Source: Fermentimonas sp.
Lineage (GTDB): Bacteria; Bacteroidota; Bacteroidia; Bacteroidales; Dysgonomonadaceae
Direction of reading: 5' to 3'
NCBI GenBank assembly: GCA_015478775.1
Contig: JADMKP010000008.1
Location: 558,076-622,075 of the forward strand
DNA: 64,000 nt
Under the pieces are notes generated by a model, which saw only the letters and a program-made list of their open reading frames with translations, did no database searches and was not told the origin of the DNA. How positions within the stretch are numbered: the stretch's first letter is position 1; every line of letters begins with the position of its first letter. Shown here piece after piece: positions 1-8,888 of the stretch. The translations under genes were made by a program, and so were the position numbers.

Positions 1-1
1 A

Positions 2-871
2 GTAGCGTTTTTCTCTTTAGTAGGGATTATTGGTTTAGCTATGCTAGCTGTTTTTGCAGGTTTAATCTTTGCAGGAGCGCAATTTATACCGCTTAAATCA
101 TTACTAATTGATCAGGGTTACGAATCTACTCTACTTATGATTTCGTTAATACTGCTTATATTAGTACCTGTTATAGCTATTGTAACTTGGATTGTGAGGC
201 GTGTGATGAAGACTAAATCACGCCCTGTAATAGGAGCTGTTGCCACCACGTTATGGCTTGTTGGTGTTGTTTTATCTATAATTCTTACTGTAAAGGTGGC
301 AGACAAATTCAATGTTGATAGTTCAAGCGAAATAAATATTCCAATAATTGCCCCTACATCAAATAAGCTATTTGTTGAAATGGAGCCATACAAAGAGGAT
401 TATGCTGAATTTAAATTAGGAATTGGTTTTAATAATGAGATTGATGAACTTCCTTTTACAAATATAGATGGCGACTCATTACTATTCAGAAATGTAAATA
501 TGCATATCAGTCAGAGTGTTGATACAGTGTTTAATGTGAGACTAATATTTGCTACTAGTGGTAAAACGTTGCGAGAAGCCAAAAATGATATTAAAGAGTT
601 TAGTTATAATATTAAACAAAACGACTCTATTTTATTATTGCCTGAGTTTTTGCTTGTACCAGTATCGCAAGGTTTTCGCGATCAGAGTGTAACTGTTGAG
701 ATTACTGTTCCTGCAGGTAAGTCGGTTGAGGTGAGCGATGCATTAAGAGAATACAGAAATAATGAACCACCCTCTGTTGCAAGAAAAAGGATAAGAGGTT
801 ACACTAGTTCATATACACCCTATGTGCCTGCTTCATTACCTGAAACTGAAAAAAATAACGATATATTGTAA
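2..871 (+). CDS. PspC-type membrane protein, C-terminal part (5' end outside window)
   Basis: The reading frame is open to the left edge (it reads VAFFSLVGIIGLAM before the first visible ATG at 41), so the gene starts upstream. About 289 residues are visible. Three hydrophobic segments lie at roughly visible residues 4-30, 42-66 and 74-97, followed by a polar domain of about 180 residues with beta-rich character and a Pro/Arg-rich tail. This layout (membrane helices, then a long soluble C-terminus) matches the Bacteroidota version of PspC-domain envelope-stress proteins, whose PspC domain proper would be in the missing N-terminus. That assignment is inference; only the membrane topology is seen. 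A terminator hairpin follows at 911. Confidence 0.6.
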   Translation, partial: VAFFSLVGIIGLAMLAVFAGLIFAGAQFIPLKSLLIDQGYESTLLMISLILLILVPVIAIVTWIVRRVMKTKSRPVIGAVATTLWLVGVVLSIILTVKVADKFNVDSSSEINIPIIAPTSNKLFVEMEPYKEDYAEFKLGIGFNNEIDELPFTNIDGDSLLFRNVNMHISQSVDTVFNVRLIFATSGKTLREAKNDIKEFSYNIKQNDSILLLPEFLLVPVSQGFRDQSVTVEITVPAGKSVEVSDALREYRNNEPPSVARKRIRGYTSSYTPYVPASLPETEKNNDIL

Positions 872-910
872 ATAAATTTCATTAATTCTACTATAACTTT
901 CATTGTGTGT

Positions 911-947
911 AAAGGAGGCTGTCTGTGAAGGATGGCTTTCTTTTTTT
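911..947 (+). terminator. intrinsic terminator after the PspC-type gene
   Basis: A 13-bp stem with several G-U pairs joins 911-923 to 931-943 around a 7-nt loop, and a run of seven T follows (941-947). It lies 40 nt after the stop codon and before the tRNA promoter, so it isolates the two units. Confidence 0.6.
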
Positions 948-966
948 AAAGAAAAATAAATAATTA

Positions 967-997
967 TTGGATGGGTCTGAAAAAAAAATTATCTTTG
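967..997 (+). promoter_or_regulatory. Bacteroidota promoter for the tRNA-Leu pair
   Basis: TTG at 967-969 (-33 box) is followed after 20 nt by TATCTTTG at 990-997 (-7 box), matching the Bacteroidota consensus. Predicted transcription start is near 1003, leaving a leader of about 75 nt before the first tRNA. Confidence 0.7.
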
Positions 998-1079
998 CAA
1001 CCGCTAATCAAGAGATGATTTGCAAAAGATATTGAAAGGCCCGGCAAGATGCGACTTGCTGATAATTGAACAGGAACTT

Positions 1080-1163
1080 GCCCGGATGGCGAAATTGGCA
1101 GACGCGCTAGTTTCAGGGACTAGTGTTGGCAACAACGTGCAGGTTCGACCCCTGTTCCAGGCA
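1080..1163 (+). tRNA. tRNA-Leu, anticodon CAG
   Basis: Cloverleaf with a long variable arm typical of class II tRNA. The anticodon stem CTAGT/ACTAG encloses the loop TTCAGGG, anticodon CAG, which reads CUG. The T arm carries TTCGACC. The acceptor stem GCCCGGA/TCCAGGC has one C-A mismatch at pair 4-69. CCA is not encoded; the discriminator base is A (1163). It shares a promoter with the next tRNA, 6 nt downstream. Confidence 0.93.
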
Positions 1164-1169
1164 CAATAT

Positions 1170-1253
1170 GCGCAGGTGGTGAAATTGGTATACACGCTAC
1201 TTTGAGGGGGTAGTGCCGGTAACGGTGTGTGAGTTCGAGTCTCATTCTGCGCA
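1170..1253 (+). tRNA. tRNA-Leu, anticodon GAG
   Basis: Class II cloverleaf. Acceptor GCGCAGG pairs with TCTGCGC (one G-U), anticodon loop TTGAGGG gives GAG (reads CUC/CUU), T loop begins TTCGAGT, discriminator A at 1253. It lies 6 nt after tRNA-Leu(CAG) and is presumably cut from the same transcript. The gene downstream starts only 14 nt later, so that mRNA may also be released by tRNA processing. Confidence 0.94.
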
Positions 1254-1267
1254 CTTTATTATTCTAC

Positions 1268-2968
1268 ATGAAAATTCTTTCCTCAGATCAAATTCGTATT
1301 GTTGATGCCGAGACTATCAAAAGAGAAGGTATTTCTTCTCTTGAACTGATGAAAAGGGCAGCCACAGCATTTTGCGATTGGTTTACCAAGAAATACACAA
1401 ACAAACATTCTCAAATAGTAATCTTTTCTGGTGTAGGTAATAACGGGGGCGATGGTCTTGTTATTGCACGTATATTGCATAAACTGGGGTATAATGTTGA
1501 AGTATTAATTGTTGAGTATAAAGACAGTTACTCAGATGATTGTGCGCATAACCTACGAAGAATTAAGGCGGAAAAAATACACTATAAAAAGATACAGGAT
1601 AAAATTGATATTCCTTCTTTAGAAAAATATGACATTGTTATTGATGGAATTTTTGGCATAGGCCTATCAAGAGAAGTAAGCGGGATAGCTGCGGATGTTA
1701 TTAAAGTGATAAATGAAGGTCATTCAGATTTTTCTAAAGATCATACAAGTTATTCTGAGTTGGATTATTCTGAGGCTCATACGGGTAATTCTAAAGCACA
1801 TACGGGTAATTCTAAAGCTCATACGGGTTTTTCTGAAGCTCACATGGGTTATTCTAAAGCTCATTCTGGCTATTCTAATGCTCATTCTGGTTATTCTAAA
1901 GCTCATTCTGGCTATTCTAATGCTCATAAATGTATAATAAGTATTGATGTACCCAGTGGTTTATTTTTAAATAAAAAGACTGATTTTGCAGTTATTGCTA
2001 ATGAAACTATCTCTTTTCAAATACCTAAGCTTGCTTTATATCTTCCTGAAAACTATTTGTATGCTGGTAATGTAACAGTACTTGATATTGGATTAAACGA
2101 GCAGACTATCTATGAGATTGAATCAAATTCATTCTACACAGAAAAGAAAGATATAAAAGCTTCTTTAAAACCATTAGTTAAATTTGCTCACAAAGGAACT
2201 CAGGGGCATTCTTTAATTATTGGTGGTAGTATCGGTAAAATTGGCTCAGTTTCCCTGGCATCTAAAGCAGCTTTGAAAATGGGATGTGGACTGGTAACTG
2301 CCTATGTTCCAAAATGTGGGGTGAATGTTATTCAGTCTCATTTTCCTGAAGCAATGGTAATAGAAGATAAATGCAATGAGCATATATGTGAAATTAGTTT
2401 TGACATATCACCTGATGCTATAGGTGTTGGAATTGGAATGGGGCTGTACGAAGAAACAATAACTGCATTTTATAAGTTTGTAAAGAATTATAAGGGACCA
2501 ATGGTAATTGATGCTGATGGATTAAATATTTTATCTAAACATCAAGATTGGTTGTTACTTTTACCACCTAAAACAATTTTAACTCCTCACCCTAAAGAGC
2601 TAATGAGACTTATTGGTAATTGGAATGATGATTTTGATAAGATTAAGAAAACAGTAGAATTAGCACAGAGGTTAGATTTAATAATAATTATTAAAGGTGC
2701 TTATTCACTTATAATTGATTCTCAAAACATATATGTGAACAGTTCTGGTACACCTGCACTTGCTACAGCAGGAAGTGGAGATGTACTTACAGGAATGATT
2801 ACAAGTTTGCTTGCACAGGGGTATAACGCTATAGATGCTGCAAGGGTAGGGACTTTTATACATGGAATGACAGCCGATATCACTTCTCAAATCATTCATC
2901 CACGTTCTTTTATTGCTTCGGATATTATTGATAATATAGGACAGTGCTATATAAAATTAGATTCATAA
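1268..2968 (+). CDS. nnr: bifunctional NAD(P)HX epimerase / ADP-dependent dehydratase
   Basis: Repairs hydrated NADH and NADPH in the cytoplasm: the N-terminal YjeF_N domain epimerises R- and S-NAD(P)HX and the C-terminal ribokinase-like domain dehydrates S-NAD(P)HX using ADP. Seen: GVGNNGGDGLVIAR near residue 55, DGIFGIGL and SIDVPSGL in the epimerase; GSIGKIGSVSLASKAA, DADGLNIL, LTPHPKELMRL and GSGDVLTGMI in the dehydratase. The ATG at 1268 is chosen because the longer frame from 1229 begins inside tRNA-Leu(GAG). At 566 aa it is about 60-70 residues longer than usual; the excess is a 7-residue tandem repeat between DGIFGIGL and SIDVPSGL (1721-1927). The stop lies just before the rplU promoter. 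Confidence 0.93.
   Translation: MKILSSDQIRIVDAETIKREGISSLELMKRAATAFCDWFTKKYTNKHSQIVIFSGVGNNGGDGLVIARILHKLGYNVEVLIVEYKDSYSDDCAHNLRRIKAEKIHYKKIQDKIDIPSLEKYDIVIDGIFGIGLSREVSGIAADVIKVINEGHSDFSKDHTSYSELDYSEAHTGNSKAHTGNSKAHTGFSEAHMGYSKAHSGYSNAHSGYSKAHSGYSNAHKCIISIDVPSGLFLNKKTDFAVIANETISFQIPKLALYLPENYLYAGNVTVLDIGLNEQTIYEIESNSFYTEKKDIKASLKPLVKFAHKGTQGHSLIIGGSIGKIGSVSLASKAALKMGCGLVTAYVPKCGVNVIQSHFPEAMVIEDKCNEHICEISFDISPDAIGVGIGMGLYEETITAFYKFVKNYKGPMVIDADGLNILSKHQDWLLLLPPKTILTPHPKELMRLIGNWNDDFDKIKKTVELAQRLDLIIIIKGAYSLIIDSQNIYVNSSGTPALATAGSGDVLTGMITSLLAQGYNAIDAARVGTFIHGMTADITSQIIHPRSFIASDIIDNIGQCYIKLDS
1721..1927 (+). repeat. in-frame 21-bp minisatellite inside nnr
   Basis: Seven clear copies of a 21-bp unit (about GCTCAT-xxx-GGT-TAT-TCT-AAA) follow two or three decayed ones, one of them cut to 15 nt. 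They encode heptapeptides of the form AH(T/S)G(N/Y/F)S(K/N/E). Later copies are nearly identical, alternating a K and an N unit, which suggests recent slippage of a two-unit block. The frame stays open, so it is an expanded surface loop rather than a disruption. Confidence 0.92.
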
Positions 2969-2991
2969 TTTAAATAATTAGAACCTAATCA

Positions 2992-3023
2992 TTTGCGATT
3001 TACATATTTATTGTCTAATTTTG
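2992..3023 (+). promoter_or_regulatory. rplU-rpmA promoter and leader
   Basis: TTTG at 2992-2995, 20 nt, then TAATTTTG at 3016-3023: a full-consensus Bacteroidota promoter. The start near 3029 gives a leader of about 78 nt before rplU, containing AGCC-AAAA-GGCT (a 4-bp hairpin near 3034-3045). An autoregulatory L21 site there is possible but is not shown by the sequence. Confidence 0.8.
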
Positions 3024-3106
3024 CACCTCATTTAGCCAAAAGGCTCTTTAAGAAGTCGCATATCGCGCCTCGCCTCAGGTAAGTAACGTCAAGTTATTCT
3101 ATATAT

Positions 3107-3418
3107 ATGTACGTAATTGTAGATATTCAAGGTCAACAGTTTAAAGTTAAACAAGACCAAAGATTATTCGTCCACAGAATAAATGCCGATCAAGGTAGTG
3201 AAGTGGAATTTGAGAAAGTAATGCTAATAGACAATGAAGGTGCCATAACAGTTGGTACTCCTGTTATTGAAGGAGCAAAAGTAGTAATTGAAATTCTTTC
3301 TCATCTAAAAGGTGACAAAGTGTTAATCTTCAAGAAGAAAAGAAGAAAAGGACACAGAAAATTAAACGGTCACCGTCAACAATTTTCAGAAGTAAGAGTT
3401 AAAGAAATTATTGCTTAA
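3107..3418 (+). CDS. rplU: 50S ribosomal protein L21
   Basis: A 103-residue L21, the normal length for the family. It begins [14 protein letters not shown] and has the basic rRNA-binding loop [18 protein letters not shown] near residues 75-93, followed by the conserved end VRVKEI. It binds 23S rRNA in the large subunit. It is first in a two-gene operon with rpmA (20-nt gap), the widespread rplU-rpmA pairing, under a strong promoter at 2992. Confidence 0.98.
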   Translation: MYVIVDIQGQQFKVKQDQRLFVHRINADQGSEVEFEKVMLIDNEGAITVGTPVIEGAKVVIEILSHLKGDKVLIFKKKRRKGHRKLNGHRQQFSEVRVKEIIA

Positions 3419-3438
3419 TCAGTAAAAATTAGAAGAAA

Positions 3439-3714
3439 ATGGCACATAAAAAAGGAGTTGGAAGCTCGAAGAACGGCCGTGAATCGCATAGTAAACGATT
3501 GGGCGTTAAAATGTATGGTGGTGAATCAGTGAGAGCTGGTAATATTATAGTTCGTCAACGTGGAACACCTCACCGTGCTGGAGAAAATGTAGGTGTTGGA
3601 AAAGATCACACATTATTCGCACTAACAGATGGTGTAGTGGTATTCCGTAAGAAAAGAAATAACCAATCATACGTATCGGTACAACCATTTGCAGAAGTAG
3701 CAGCAGAGGCTTGA
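3439..3714 (+). CDS. rpmA: 50S ribosomal protein L27
   Basis: A 91-residue L27 with the standard start [16 protein letters not shown], whose flexible N-terminus reaches the peptidyl-transferase centre, and the core motif [21 protein letters not shown]. There is no cleavable N-terminal extension of the Firmicutes kind. It is co-transcribed with rplU and ends at a strong bidirectional terminator (3740-3772). Confidence 0.98.
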   Translation: MAHKKGVGSSKNGRESHSKRLGVKMYGGESVRAGNIIVRQRGTPHRAGENVGVGKDHTLFALTDGVVVFRKKRNNQSYVSVQPFAEVAAEA

Positions 3715-3739
3715 ACCATAGAAAATATTCTATTAATTT

Positions 3740-3772
3740 AAAGGGTGATTTCACATTGTGGAATCACCCTTT
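3740..3772. terminator. bidirectional terminator between rpmA and hisIE
   Basis: A perfect 11-bp inverted repeat, AAAGGGTGATT (3740-3750) with AATCACCCTTT (3762-3772), and an 11-nt loop. It is followed on the + strand by TATTTATTT and on the - strand by an AT-rich tract. It sits between convergent genes, so it can end both the ribosomal operon and the his operon. Confidence 0.85.
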
Positions 3773-3794
3773 ATTTATTTAAGACGTGAATTAG

Positions 3795-4382
3795 TTATTT
3801 GTGTCGTCCCTTTAAAATTTCTTCTATATCTTCTAACTTCTGATTTTTAGTTTTAAGTAAAATCAAAAAGTGATAAAGAAGATCGGCAGCTTCATTTTTA
3901 AATAAGTCGACGTTATTATCTTTAGATTCAATAACCAACTCAACAGCTTCTTCTCCCACCTTTTGTGCTACTTTATTTACACCTCTGGCAAAAAGTTTTG
4001 CTGTATACGATGTCTCATCATTATCAGCTATTCGTTGCTCTATTATGTTTTCTAGTTTATATAAAAAGCCTTTAGGTGTCTCTTCATTAAAGCAAGATGT
4101 AGAGCCGGTGTGACAGGTTGGACCTTGCGGAAATGCTTTTATCAATATCGTGTCGTTGTCACAATCTTGCAATATCTCAGCCACAAGTAGATAGTTTCCG
4201 GACTCTTCTCCTTTTGTCCATAGTCTGTTTTTTGTACGACTAAAAAAGGTTACCTTCCCCTCAGTTATAGTTTTATTAATTGCTTCTTTATTCATGTATC
4301 CGAGCATGAGTACCTGCATTGTATTGGCATGTTGAATTATTGCCGGTATTAATCCGTCTGTTTTTTCGAAATCTAAATTCAT
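3795..4382 (-). CDS. hisIE: bifunctional phosphoribosyl-AMP cyclohydrolase / phosphoribosyl-ATP pyrophosphatase
   Basis: Steps 2 and 3 of histidine synthesis in one 195-residue chain. The N-terminal HisI domain shows [18 protein letters not shown] and the metal/substrate region [21 protein letters not shown] with the Zn-binding Cys residues. The C-terminal HisE domain shows the acidic helix [18 protein letters not shown]. Its ATG overlaps the hisF stop codon by 4 nt (ATGA), which indicates translational coupling. It is the last gene of the operon. Confidence 0.97.
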   Translation of the reverse strand: MNLDFEKTDGLIPAIIQHANTMQVLMLGYMNKEAINKTITEGKVTFFSRTKNRLWTKGEESGNYLLVAEILQDCDNDTILIKAFPQGPTCHTGSTSCFNEETPKGFLYKLENIIEQRIADNDETSYTAKLFARGVNKVAQKVGEEAVELVIESKDNNVDLFKNEAADLLYHFLILLKTKNQKLEDIEEILKGRHK

Positions 4383-5134
4383 CTTATTGCAATATTTTGT
4401 TCTTTTAAAAAATCTTTTAAGGCAGGAATAGTTATCTCTCCAAAATGGAAAACTGATGCCCCCAGGGCAGCACTTGCTTTTGTTTTGGTGAAAACTTCTG
4501 CAAAATGATTCATTTTTCCAGCTCCACCAGATGCAATTACAGGTATGTTTAGTGCTTTTGATACTTGATCAGTTATATCAATTGCAAAACCTGATTTCAT
4601 TCCATCGTTATTCATGGAAGTTAACAAAATCTCACCTGCACCAAGCTGCTCTACTTTAATTGCCCATTCCACTGTATTGAGATGCGTTGACGTTCTACCT
4701 CCGTGAGTATAAACAATCCAATCACCATTCTCTTCAAGTTTGGTGTCAATAGCGAGTACTACACACTGGCTGCCAAATTGCTCTGCTATTTCTGAAATAA
4801 GTTGAGGACGTTCCACTGCAGAAGAGTTGATACTGATCTTATCAGCACCCGCTTTTATAATTGCACGCGCATCTTCTACTGATTTAATTCCCCCGCCAAC
4901 AGTAAATGGAATATTAATCTCTTTCGCTATATGTTCTACTAATTCAGTTAAGGTCTTACGATTCTCAACAGTTGCAGTTATGTCCAAGAAAACCAACTCA
5001 TCGGCTCCTTCATTGACATACTGTTTGGCCAGTTCCACAGGATCGCCCGCATCACGTAATCCAATGAAATTTATACCTTTAACTGTTCTGCCATCTTTTA
5101 TGTCGAGGCAGGGAATTATTCTTTTTTTTAGCAT
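4379..5134 (-). CDS. hisF: imidazole glycerol phosphate synthase, cyclase subunit
   Basis: A 251-residue (beta/alpha)8 barrel that uses ammonia from HisH to turn PRFAR into IGP and AICAR. It begins [16 protein letters not shown] with the catalytic Asp of CLDIK, and has the second catalytic Asp in VVLAIDTK and the phosphate loops VGGGIKS and ASGGAG. Normal length. It is separated from hisA by a 183-nt gap holding two copies of an interspersed repeat. Confidence 0.98.
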   Translation of the reverse strand: MLKKRIIPCLDIKDGRTVKGINFIGLRDAGDPVELAKQYVNEGADELVFLDITATVENRKTLTELVEHIAKEINIPFTVGGGIKSVEDARAIIKAGADKISINSSAVERPQLISEIAEQFGSQCVVLAIDTKLEENGDWIVYTHGGRTSTHLNTVEWAIKVEQLGAGEILLTSMNNDGMKSGFAIDITDQVSKALNIPVIASGGAGKMNHFAEVFTKTKASAALGASVFHFGEITIPALKDFLKEQNIAIR

Positions 5135-5192
5135 TTTAATTTCAATCTTAATTTAGAGTTCCGTAAGCACATACATTATATTAAATCTTATC

Positions 5193-5317
5193 GAGAGTAA
5201 AGTTAGGTTATTTCTCGTAATGTTATTTGTTACAATCACTTCTTTTATTCATGGGGTTTATTTAGGTAGCTCACTAAAGTTAGATTATTTCTCGATATGA
5301 TATAATTCAATCAAAAC
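5193..5317 (-). repeat. his-cluster interspersed repeat, two copies (hisA-hisF gap)
   Basis: The core (A)AGTTAG(A/G)TTATTTCTCG is present twice, near 5197-5215 and 5277-5294. The longer copy, 5267-5317, aligns with 10217-10268 in the hisG-hisD gap at roughly 80 percent identity by eye. No ORF is present. The element may affect mRNA processing within the operon; this is inference. Confidence 0.6.
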
Positions 5318-6046
5318 TTAACTACCACTATTTAGAATAAACCGTTCTAACTCTTTTAAACTTATTCTACCTTCATAAATAGCTTTACCTATAATTGCTC
5401 CTTCACAGCCAATCTGCTTAACTAGCTTTACATCTTCAATAGAAGTTACACCACCACTGGCAATGAGCTTTATATTAGTTTTAAAAAGAATCTCTTTATA
5501 TAATTCAGTAGAAGCGCCTTGCAACATTCCATCCTTTGAAATGTCGGTACAAATAACATATGAGATGCCTTCTTTTTCATACTCTTTTATAAAATTGATA
5601 ACATCCATATCCGATTGCTTTTGCCATCCATGTGTTGCAATCATACGGTCATTGCTATCGGCACCCAATATTATTTTTTCATTGCCATACTTTGTGAGCC
5701 AATCGAGAAAAAGAGTCCTGTTATGTACAGCAACACTTCCACCTGTTACCTGTGAGGCACCGTTCTCAAATGCTATCTTAATATCTTTATCAGATTTAAT
5801 GCCACCACCAAAATCTATAATAAGTTCTGTTTTAGAAGCAATCTCATTAAGTACTTCGTAATTCACAATATTGTTTGATTTTGCACCATCTAAATCAACT
5901 AAATGGAGGTATTTAATGCCACTAGCTTCAAATTCTTTTGCAACTTCAAGAGGATTCTCATTGTAAATCTTTTGTGTGTTGTAATCTCCTTTGGTTAGTC
6001 TCACACATTTTCCATCAATTATATCAATAGCAGGAATTATTCTCAT
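5318..6046 (-). CDS. hisA: ProFAR isomerase
   Basis: A 242-residue barrel enzyme that isomerises ProFAR to PRFAR. It starts [20 protein letters not shown] with the catalytic Asp of AIDI, and carries [25 protein letters not shown] and ASGGVTS. A longer frame exists with a TTG at 6058, but the ATG at 6046 gives the canonical HisA start and lies 8 nt after the hisH stop, so it is preferred. Confidence 0.97.
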   Translation of the reverse strand: MRIIPAIDIIDGKCVRLTKGDYNTQKIYNENPLEVAKEFEASGIKYLHLVDLDGAKSNNIVNYEVLNEIASKTELIIDFGGGIKSDKDIKIAFENGASQVTGGSVAVHNRTLFLDWLTKYGNEKIILGADSNDRMIATHGWQKQSDMDVINFIKEYEKEGISYVICTDISKDGMLQGASTELYKEILFKTNIKLIASGGVTSIEDVKLVKQIGCEGAIIGKAIYEGRISLKELERFILNSGS

Positions 6047-6054
6047 ATTCAAAT

Positions 6055-6633
6055 TCAAAGTTCAAGAAAGTTTTTTAATATTTTATCTCCAACATCACCC
6101 GACTTTTCGGGATGAAATTGAGTAGCATAAAAGTTGTCTCTACATATCGCTGCACTAAATGGTGAAATGTAATTACATTGAGCTATAGTGTGCTTGCAAA
6201 CACCGGCAAAATAACTATGGATAAAGTAAAAAGAATCATTTTCATTAATGCCGTGAAAAAGCGGAGATGATAATTCTGATATATTGTTCCATCCCATATG
6301 AGGAACAATATCGTTGGGTGGAAATAATTTCACATCAGTATTAAAAATTCCCAGGCACTCTACATCACCTTCTTCTGAGTGCTGACACAAAAGTTGTAAT
6401 CCCAAGCAAATACCTAATGTTGGTTGAACAAGAGATTTAATAATTTTGTCTAAACCTTTATCTATTAAATATTTAATTGCAGAAGATGCATTTCCCACTC
6501 CTGGAAATATAACCTTGTCGGCACTCATTATTTCATTATATCTATTCGTAAGAATTGATTCATAACCTAAACGATCGAGTGCATTTTTGACTGAAGTGAT
6601 ATTACCTGCATTATAATCTATAATTGCAATCAT
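6055..6633 (-). CDS. hisH: imidazole glycerol phosphate synthase, glutaminase subunit
   Basis: A class I glutamine amidotransferase of 192 residues that supplies ammonia to HisF. The nucleophile Cys lies in [10 protein letters not shown] and the His-Glu pair in [23 protein letters not shown] forms the oxyanion region. It lies 44 nt after hisB and 8 nt before hisA. Confidence 0.98.
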   Translation of the reverse strand: MIAIIDYNAGNITSVKNALDRLGYESILTNRYNEIMSADKVIFPGVGNASSAIKYLIDKGLDKIIKSLVQPTLGICLGLQLLCQHSEEGDVECLGIFNTDVKLFPPNDIVPHMGWNNISELSSPLFHGINENDSFYFIHSYFAGVCKHTIAQCNYISPFSAAICRDNFYATQFHPEKSGDVGDKILKNFLEL

Positions 6634-6677
6634 ATTTACTGCTTTAGTGTTATGATATTTTTTACCATCTTCTGAAA

Positions 6678-7766
6678 TTAAAAAGTGCCCTTTGTGCTCG
6701 GAATACCCCCTTCTTCACCTCGTTTAACGGCCATTTTAACTGCTCTTGCAAAAGCTTTGAACACAGACTCTATTTTATGATGTTCATTGTCACCATCGGC
6801 CTTAATGTTAAGATTACACTTTGCGTTATCGGTAAAAGATTTGAAAAAATGCATAAACATGTCTGTAGGCATATCACCTATAAACTCACGTTTAAAATCC
6901 ACATTCCAAACCAACCAAGGGCGACCACCAAAATCTAATGCAACCTGAGCAATTGAATCATCCATTGGCAAAATAAAACCATATCGTTCTATCCCTTTTT
7001 TCTTACCCAACGCCATTAAGAATGCTTCACCTAGAGTAATGCCTACATCTTCAATTGTGTGGTGCTCATCAATGTGCAAATCACCTGCAACCTCAATTGT
7101 AAGATCGATATTACCGTGTTTTGAAATCTGCTCAAGCATATGATCAAAGAAACCTAAACCTGTTGAAATATCACTTTTGCCTGTACCATCTAAATTAACT
7201 TCAACCTCAATTTGAGTTTCTGAAGTGTTTCTAATTACTTTAGCTCTACGTGGTTCTGACTTCAGAAAACGATATATATCACCCCAGCTAGTAGTTGTTA
7301 ACGTTGCATTTGTCTCTAAATTATTACTTAATATAATTGATTTACAGCCAAGATTATCAGCTAGTTGAGCATCGGTTAGTCTGTCGCCAATTACAAAAGA
7401 TTCTGTTATATTATAATCACCTTTTAGATAATGTGTAAGCAATGCTGTGCCAGGTTTGCGAGTTGGCAAATTATCCTGTGGAAAAGATTTATCTATTAAT
7501 ATCTCACTAAAAACTACACCCTCATTTTGGAAAGCTTTTATAATCTTATTATGAGCAGGATGAAAAGTGTCTTCAGGGAAAGAAGAAGTTCCCAAGCCAT
7601 CCTGATTTGAAACCATCACCAACTCATACTCAAGTTCATTAGCAATCCGCGAGAGATATTGAAACACACCCGGATAAAACTCAAGCTTCTCTAAGCTGTC
7701 AATCTGCTCATCTTCAGGCTCAACTATAAGCGTACCATCGCGATCTATAAAAAGTACCTTTTTCAT
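6678..7766 (-). CDS. hisB: bifunctional histidinol-phosphatase / imidazoleglycerol-phosphate dehydratase
   Basis: A 362-residue fusion. The N-terminal HAD phosphatase has [12 protein letters not shown] and VSNQDGLG, with a Cys-poor zinc-site region after residue 90. The C-terminal IGPD domain has the Mn-binding motifs [10 protein letters not shown] and [10 protein letters not shown], then GIERYG and [15 protein letters not shown]. The fused form is typical of gamma-proteobacteria and Bacteroidota. It catalyses steps 6 and 8, with HisC acting between. Confidence 0.98.
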   Translation of the reverse strand: MKKVLFIDRDGTLIVEPEDEQIDSLEKLEFYPGVFQYLSRIANELEYELVMVSNQDGLGTSSFPEDTFHPAHNKIIKAFQNEGVVFSEILIDKSFPQDNLPTRKPGTALLTHYLKGDYNITESFVIGDRLTDAQLADNLGCKSIILSNNLETNATLTTTSWGDIYRFLKSEPRRAKVIRNTSETQIEVEVNLDGTGKSDISTGLGFFDHMLEQISKHGNIDLTIEVAGDLHIDEHHTIEDVGITLGEAFLMALGKKKGIERYGFILPMDDSIAQVALDFGGRPWLVWNVDFKREFIGDMPTDMFMHFFKSFTDNAKCNLNIKADGDNEHHKIESVFKAFARAVKMAVKRGEEGGIPSTKGTF

Positions 7767-7819
7767 TATATGTTAATAATTTTGTAAAACTCTTGTTTAA
7801 GCTATATGTGCAGTTCGTA

Positions 7820-7842
7820 ATTTTGATTAATATTATCAAAAT
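7820..7842 (-). repeat. short inverted repeat in the hisC-hisB gap
   Basis: Perfect 8-bp arms ATTTTGAT / ATCAAAAT with a 7-nt loop in the 96-nt gap. There is no T-run, so it is not a convincing terminator; it may be an mRNA stability or processing hairpin. Confidence 0.4.
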
Positions 7843-7862
7843 CCCAATACAGCCACCTGCTT

Positions 7863-8888
7863 TTAATCTTTGTAATTTCGGAGAACCTCAATCAATTGTG
7901 CATTCTCTTCGGGAGAACCAACAGTTATTCTTATGCACCCCGGAACCACAGTAGCTCTATTCCTTACAATTACTTTATTCGATACCAGATACTTGTAAAT
8001 AGCATCTGCATCACTCATTTTCACTAAAAGGAAATTAGCATCTGAAGGATAAATATGCTTCACAAAAGGAAGTTTAGTAAGCTCCTTCACAAGTAAATTA
8101 CGTTGCTCAAGAATTAAATCAACTCTTTCTTTAAACTTATCAGAATCTGAAAGCGCATTTATTGCCTCTTGTTGATTAAAACCACTTACATTATAAGGAG
8201 GTTTGGTTTTATCCATTAAAGCAATGATATCTTTATTAGAGTACGCAACTCCAACACGAGCCTTTGCCAGCGCCCAAGCCTTGCTAAAAGTTTGCATCAC
8301 TATAAGGTTCGGATACCTATTGATAGCATCTACAAACCCCTTAGAATCGCTAAAATCGATATATGCCTCATCAACCATCACAATGCCGTTAAACTGATCG
8401 AGTATCTTTTCAATATTCTTTAAATTATTGCCAGTTGGATTATTTGGAGAGCATATAAAAATACATTTTGCCGATTCAGAAAGAATAAGTTCAGTGTTTA
8501 GTTCAAACTCATCATTAAGCGGAATTCTTATTATATTTACATTATTGATGTTAGCAGAAACCTCATACATGCCATAAGTTGGTGGACAAATAATTACACT
8601 ATCTTCCAATGGCTCACAAAATACCCTAAACACTATATCTATAACCTCATCGCTTCCATTGCCGATGAATATATTGTCAACAGGAATATTATTTCTGTTA
8701 GATAACGCTTTTTTTAATTCTCTTTGATGAGGATCGGGATATCTATTTCTTTCACCAAAAGGATTCTCGTTTGCGTCTAAAAAGATACCCTCATCACCTG
8801 TAAACTCATCACGTGCGCTAGAGTAAGGTTTCAATTCCCAAATATTGGGTCGAACCATCGATTTCAATTCAAAATTCTTCATCTTCAT
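7863..8888 (-). CDS. hisC: histidinol-phosphate aminotransferase
   Basis: A PLP-dependent fold-type I aminotransferase of 341 residues that converts imidazole-acetol phosphate to histidinol phosphate. Seen: LDANENPFGERNRYPD at the N-terminus, CSPNNPTGN, VDEAYIDFS and the PLP lysine in TFSKAWALAKARVG. The start at 8888 overlaps the hisD stop by 20 nt; a second ATG two codons in (8882) is equally possible. The overlap suggests coupling to hisD. Confidence 0.97.
   Translation of the reverse strand: MKMKNFELKSMVRPNIWELKPYSSARDEFTGDEGIFLDANENPFGERNRYPDPHQRELKKALSNRNNIPVDNIFIGNGSDEVIDIVFRVFCEPLEDSVIICPPTYGMYEVSANINNVNIIRIPLNDEFELNTELILSESAKCIFICSPNNPTGNNLKNIEKILDQFNGIVMVDEAYIDFSDSKGFVDAINRYPNLIVMQTFSKAWALAKARVGVAYSNKDIIALMDKTKPPYNVSGFNQQEAINALSDSDKFKERVDLILEQRNLLVKELTKLPFVKHIYPSDANFLLVKMSDADAIYKYLVSNKVIVRNRATVVPGCIRITVGSPEENAQLIEVLRNYKD

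Noticed and set aside
1229-1267. Upstream start of nnr giving 13 extra residues
   Set aside because: It begins inside tRNA-Leu(GAG); the ATG at 1268 gives the usual MKILSSDQIRIVDAE start.
1724-1927. Open frames of 67 and 74 codons across the nnr repeat on both strands
   Set aside because: They are shadows: a 21-bp repeat keeps any open frame open on either strand, and there is no start context or homology.
6047-6058. TTG start of hisA overlapping hisH
   Set aside because: The ATG at 6046 gives the canonical MRIIPAIDI start; the earlier codon is only an open-frame accident.
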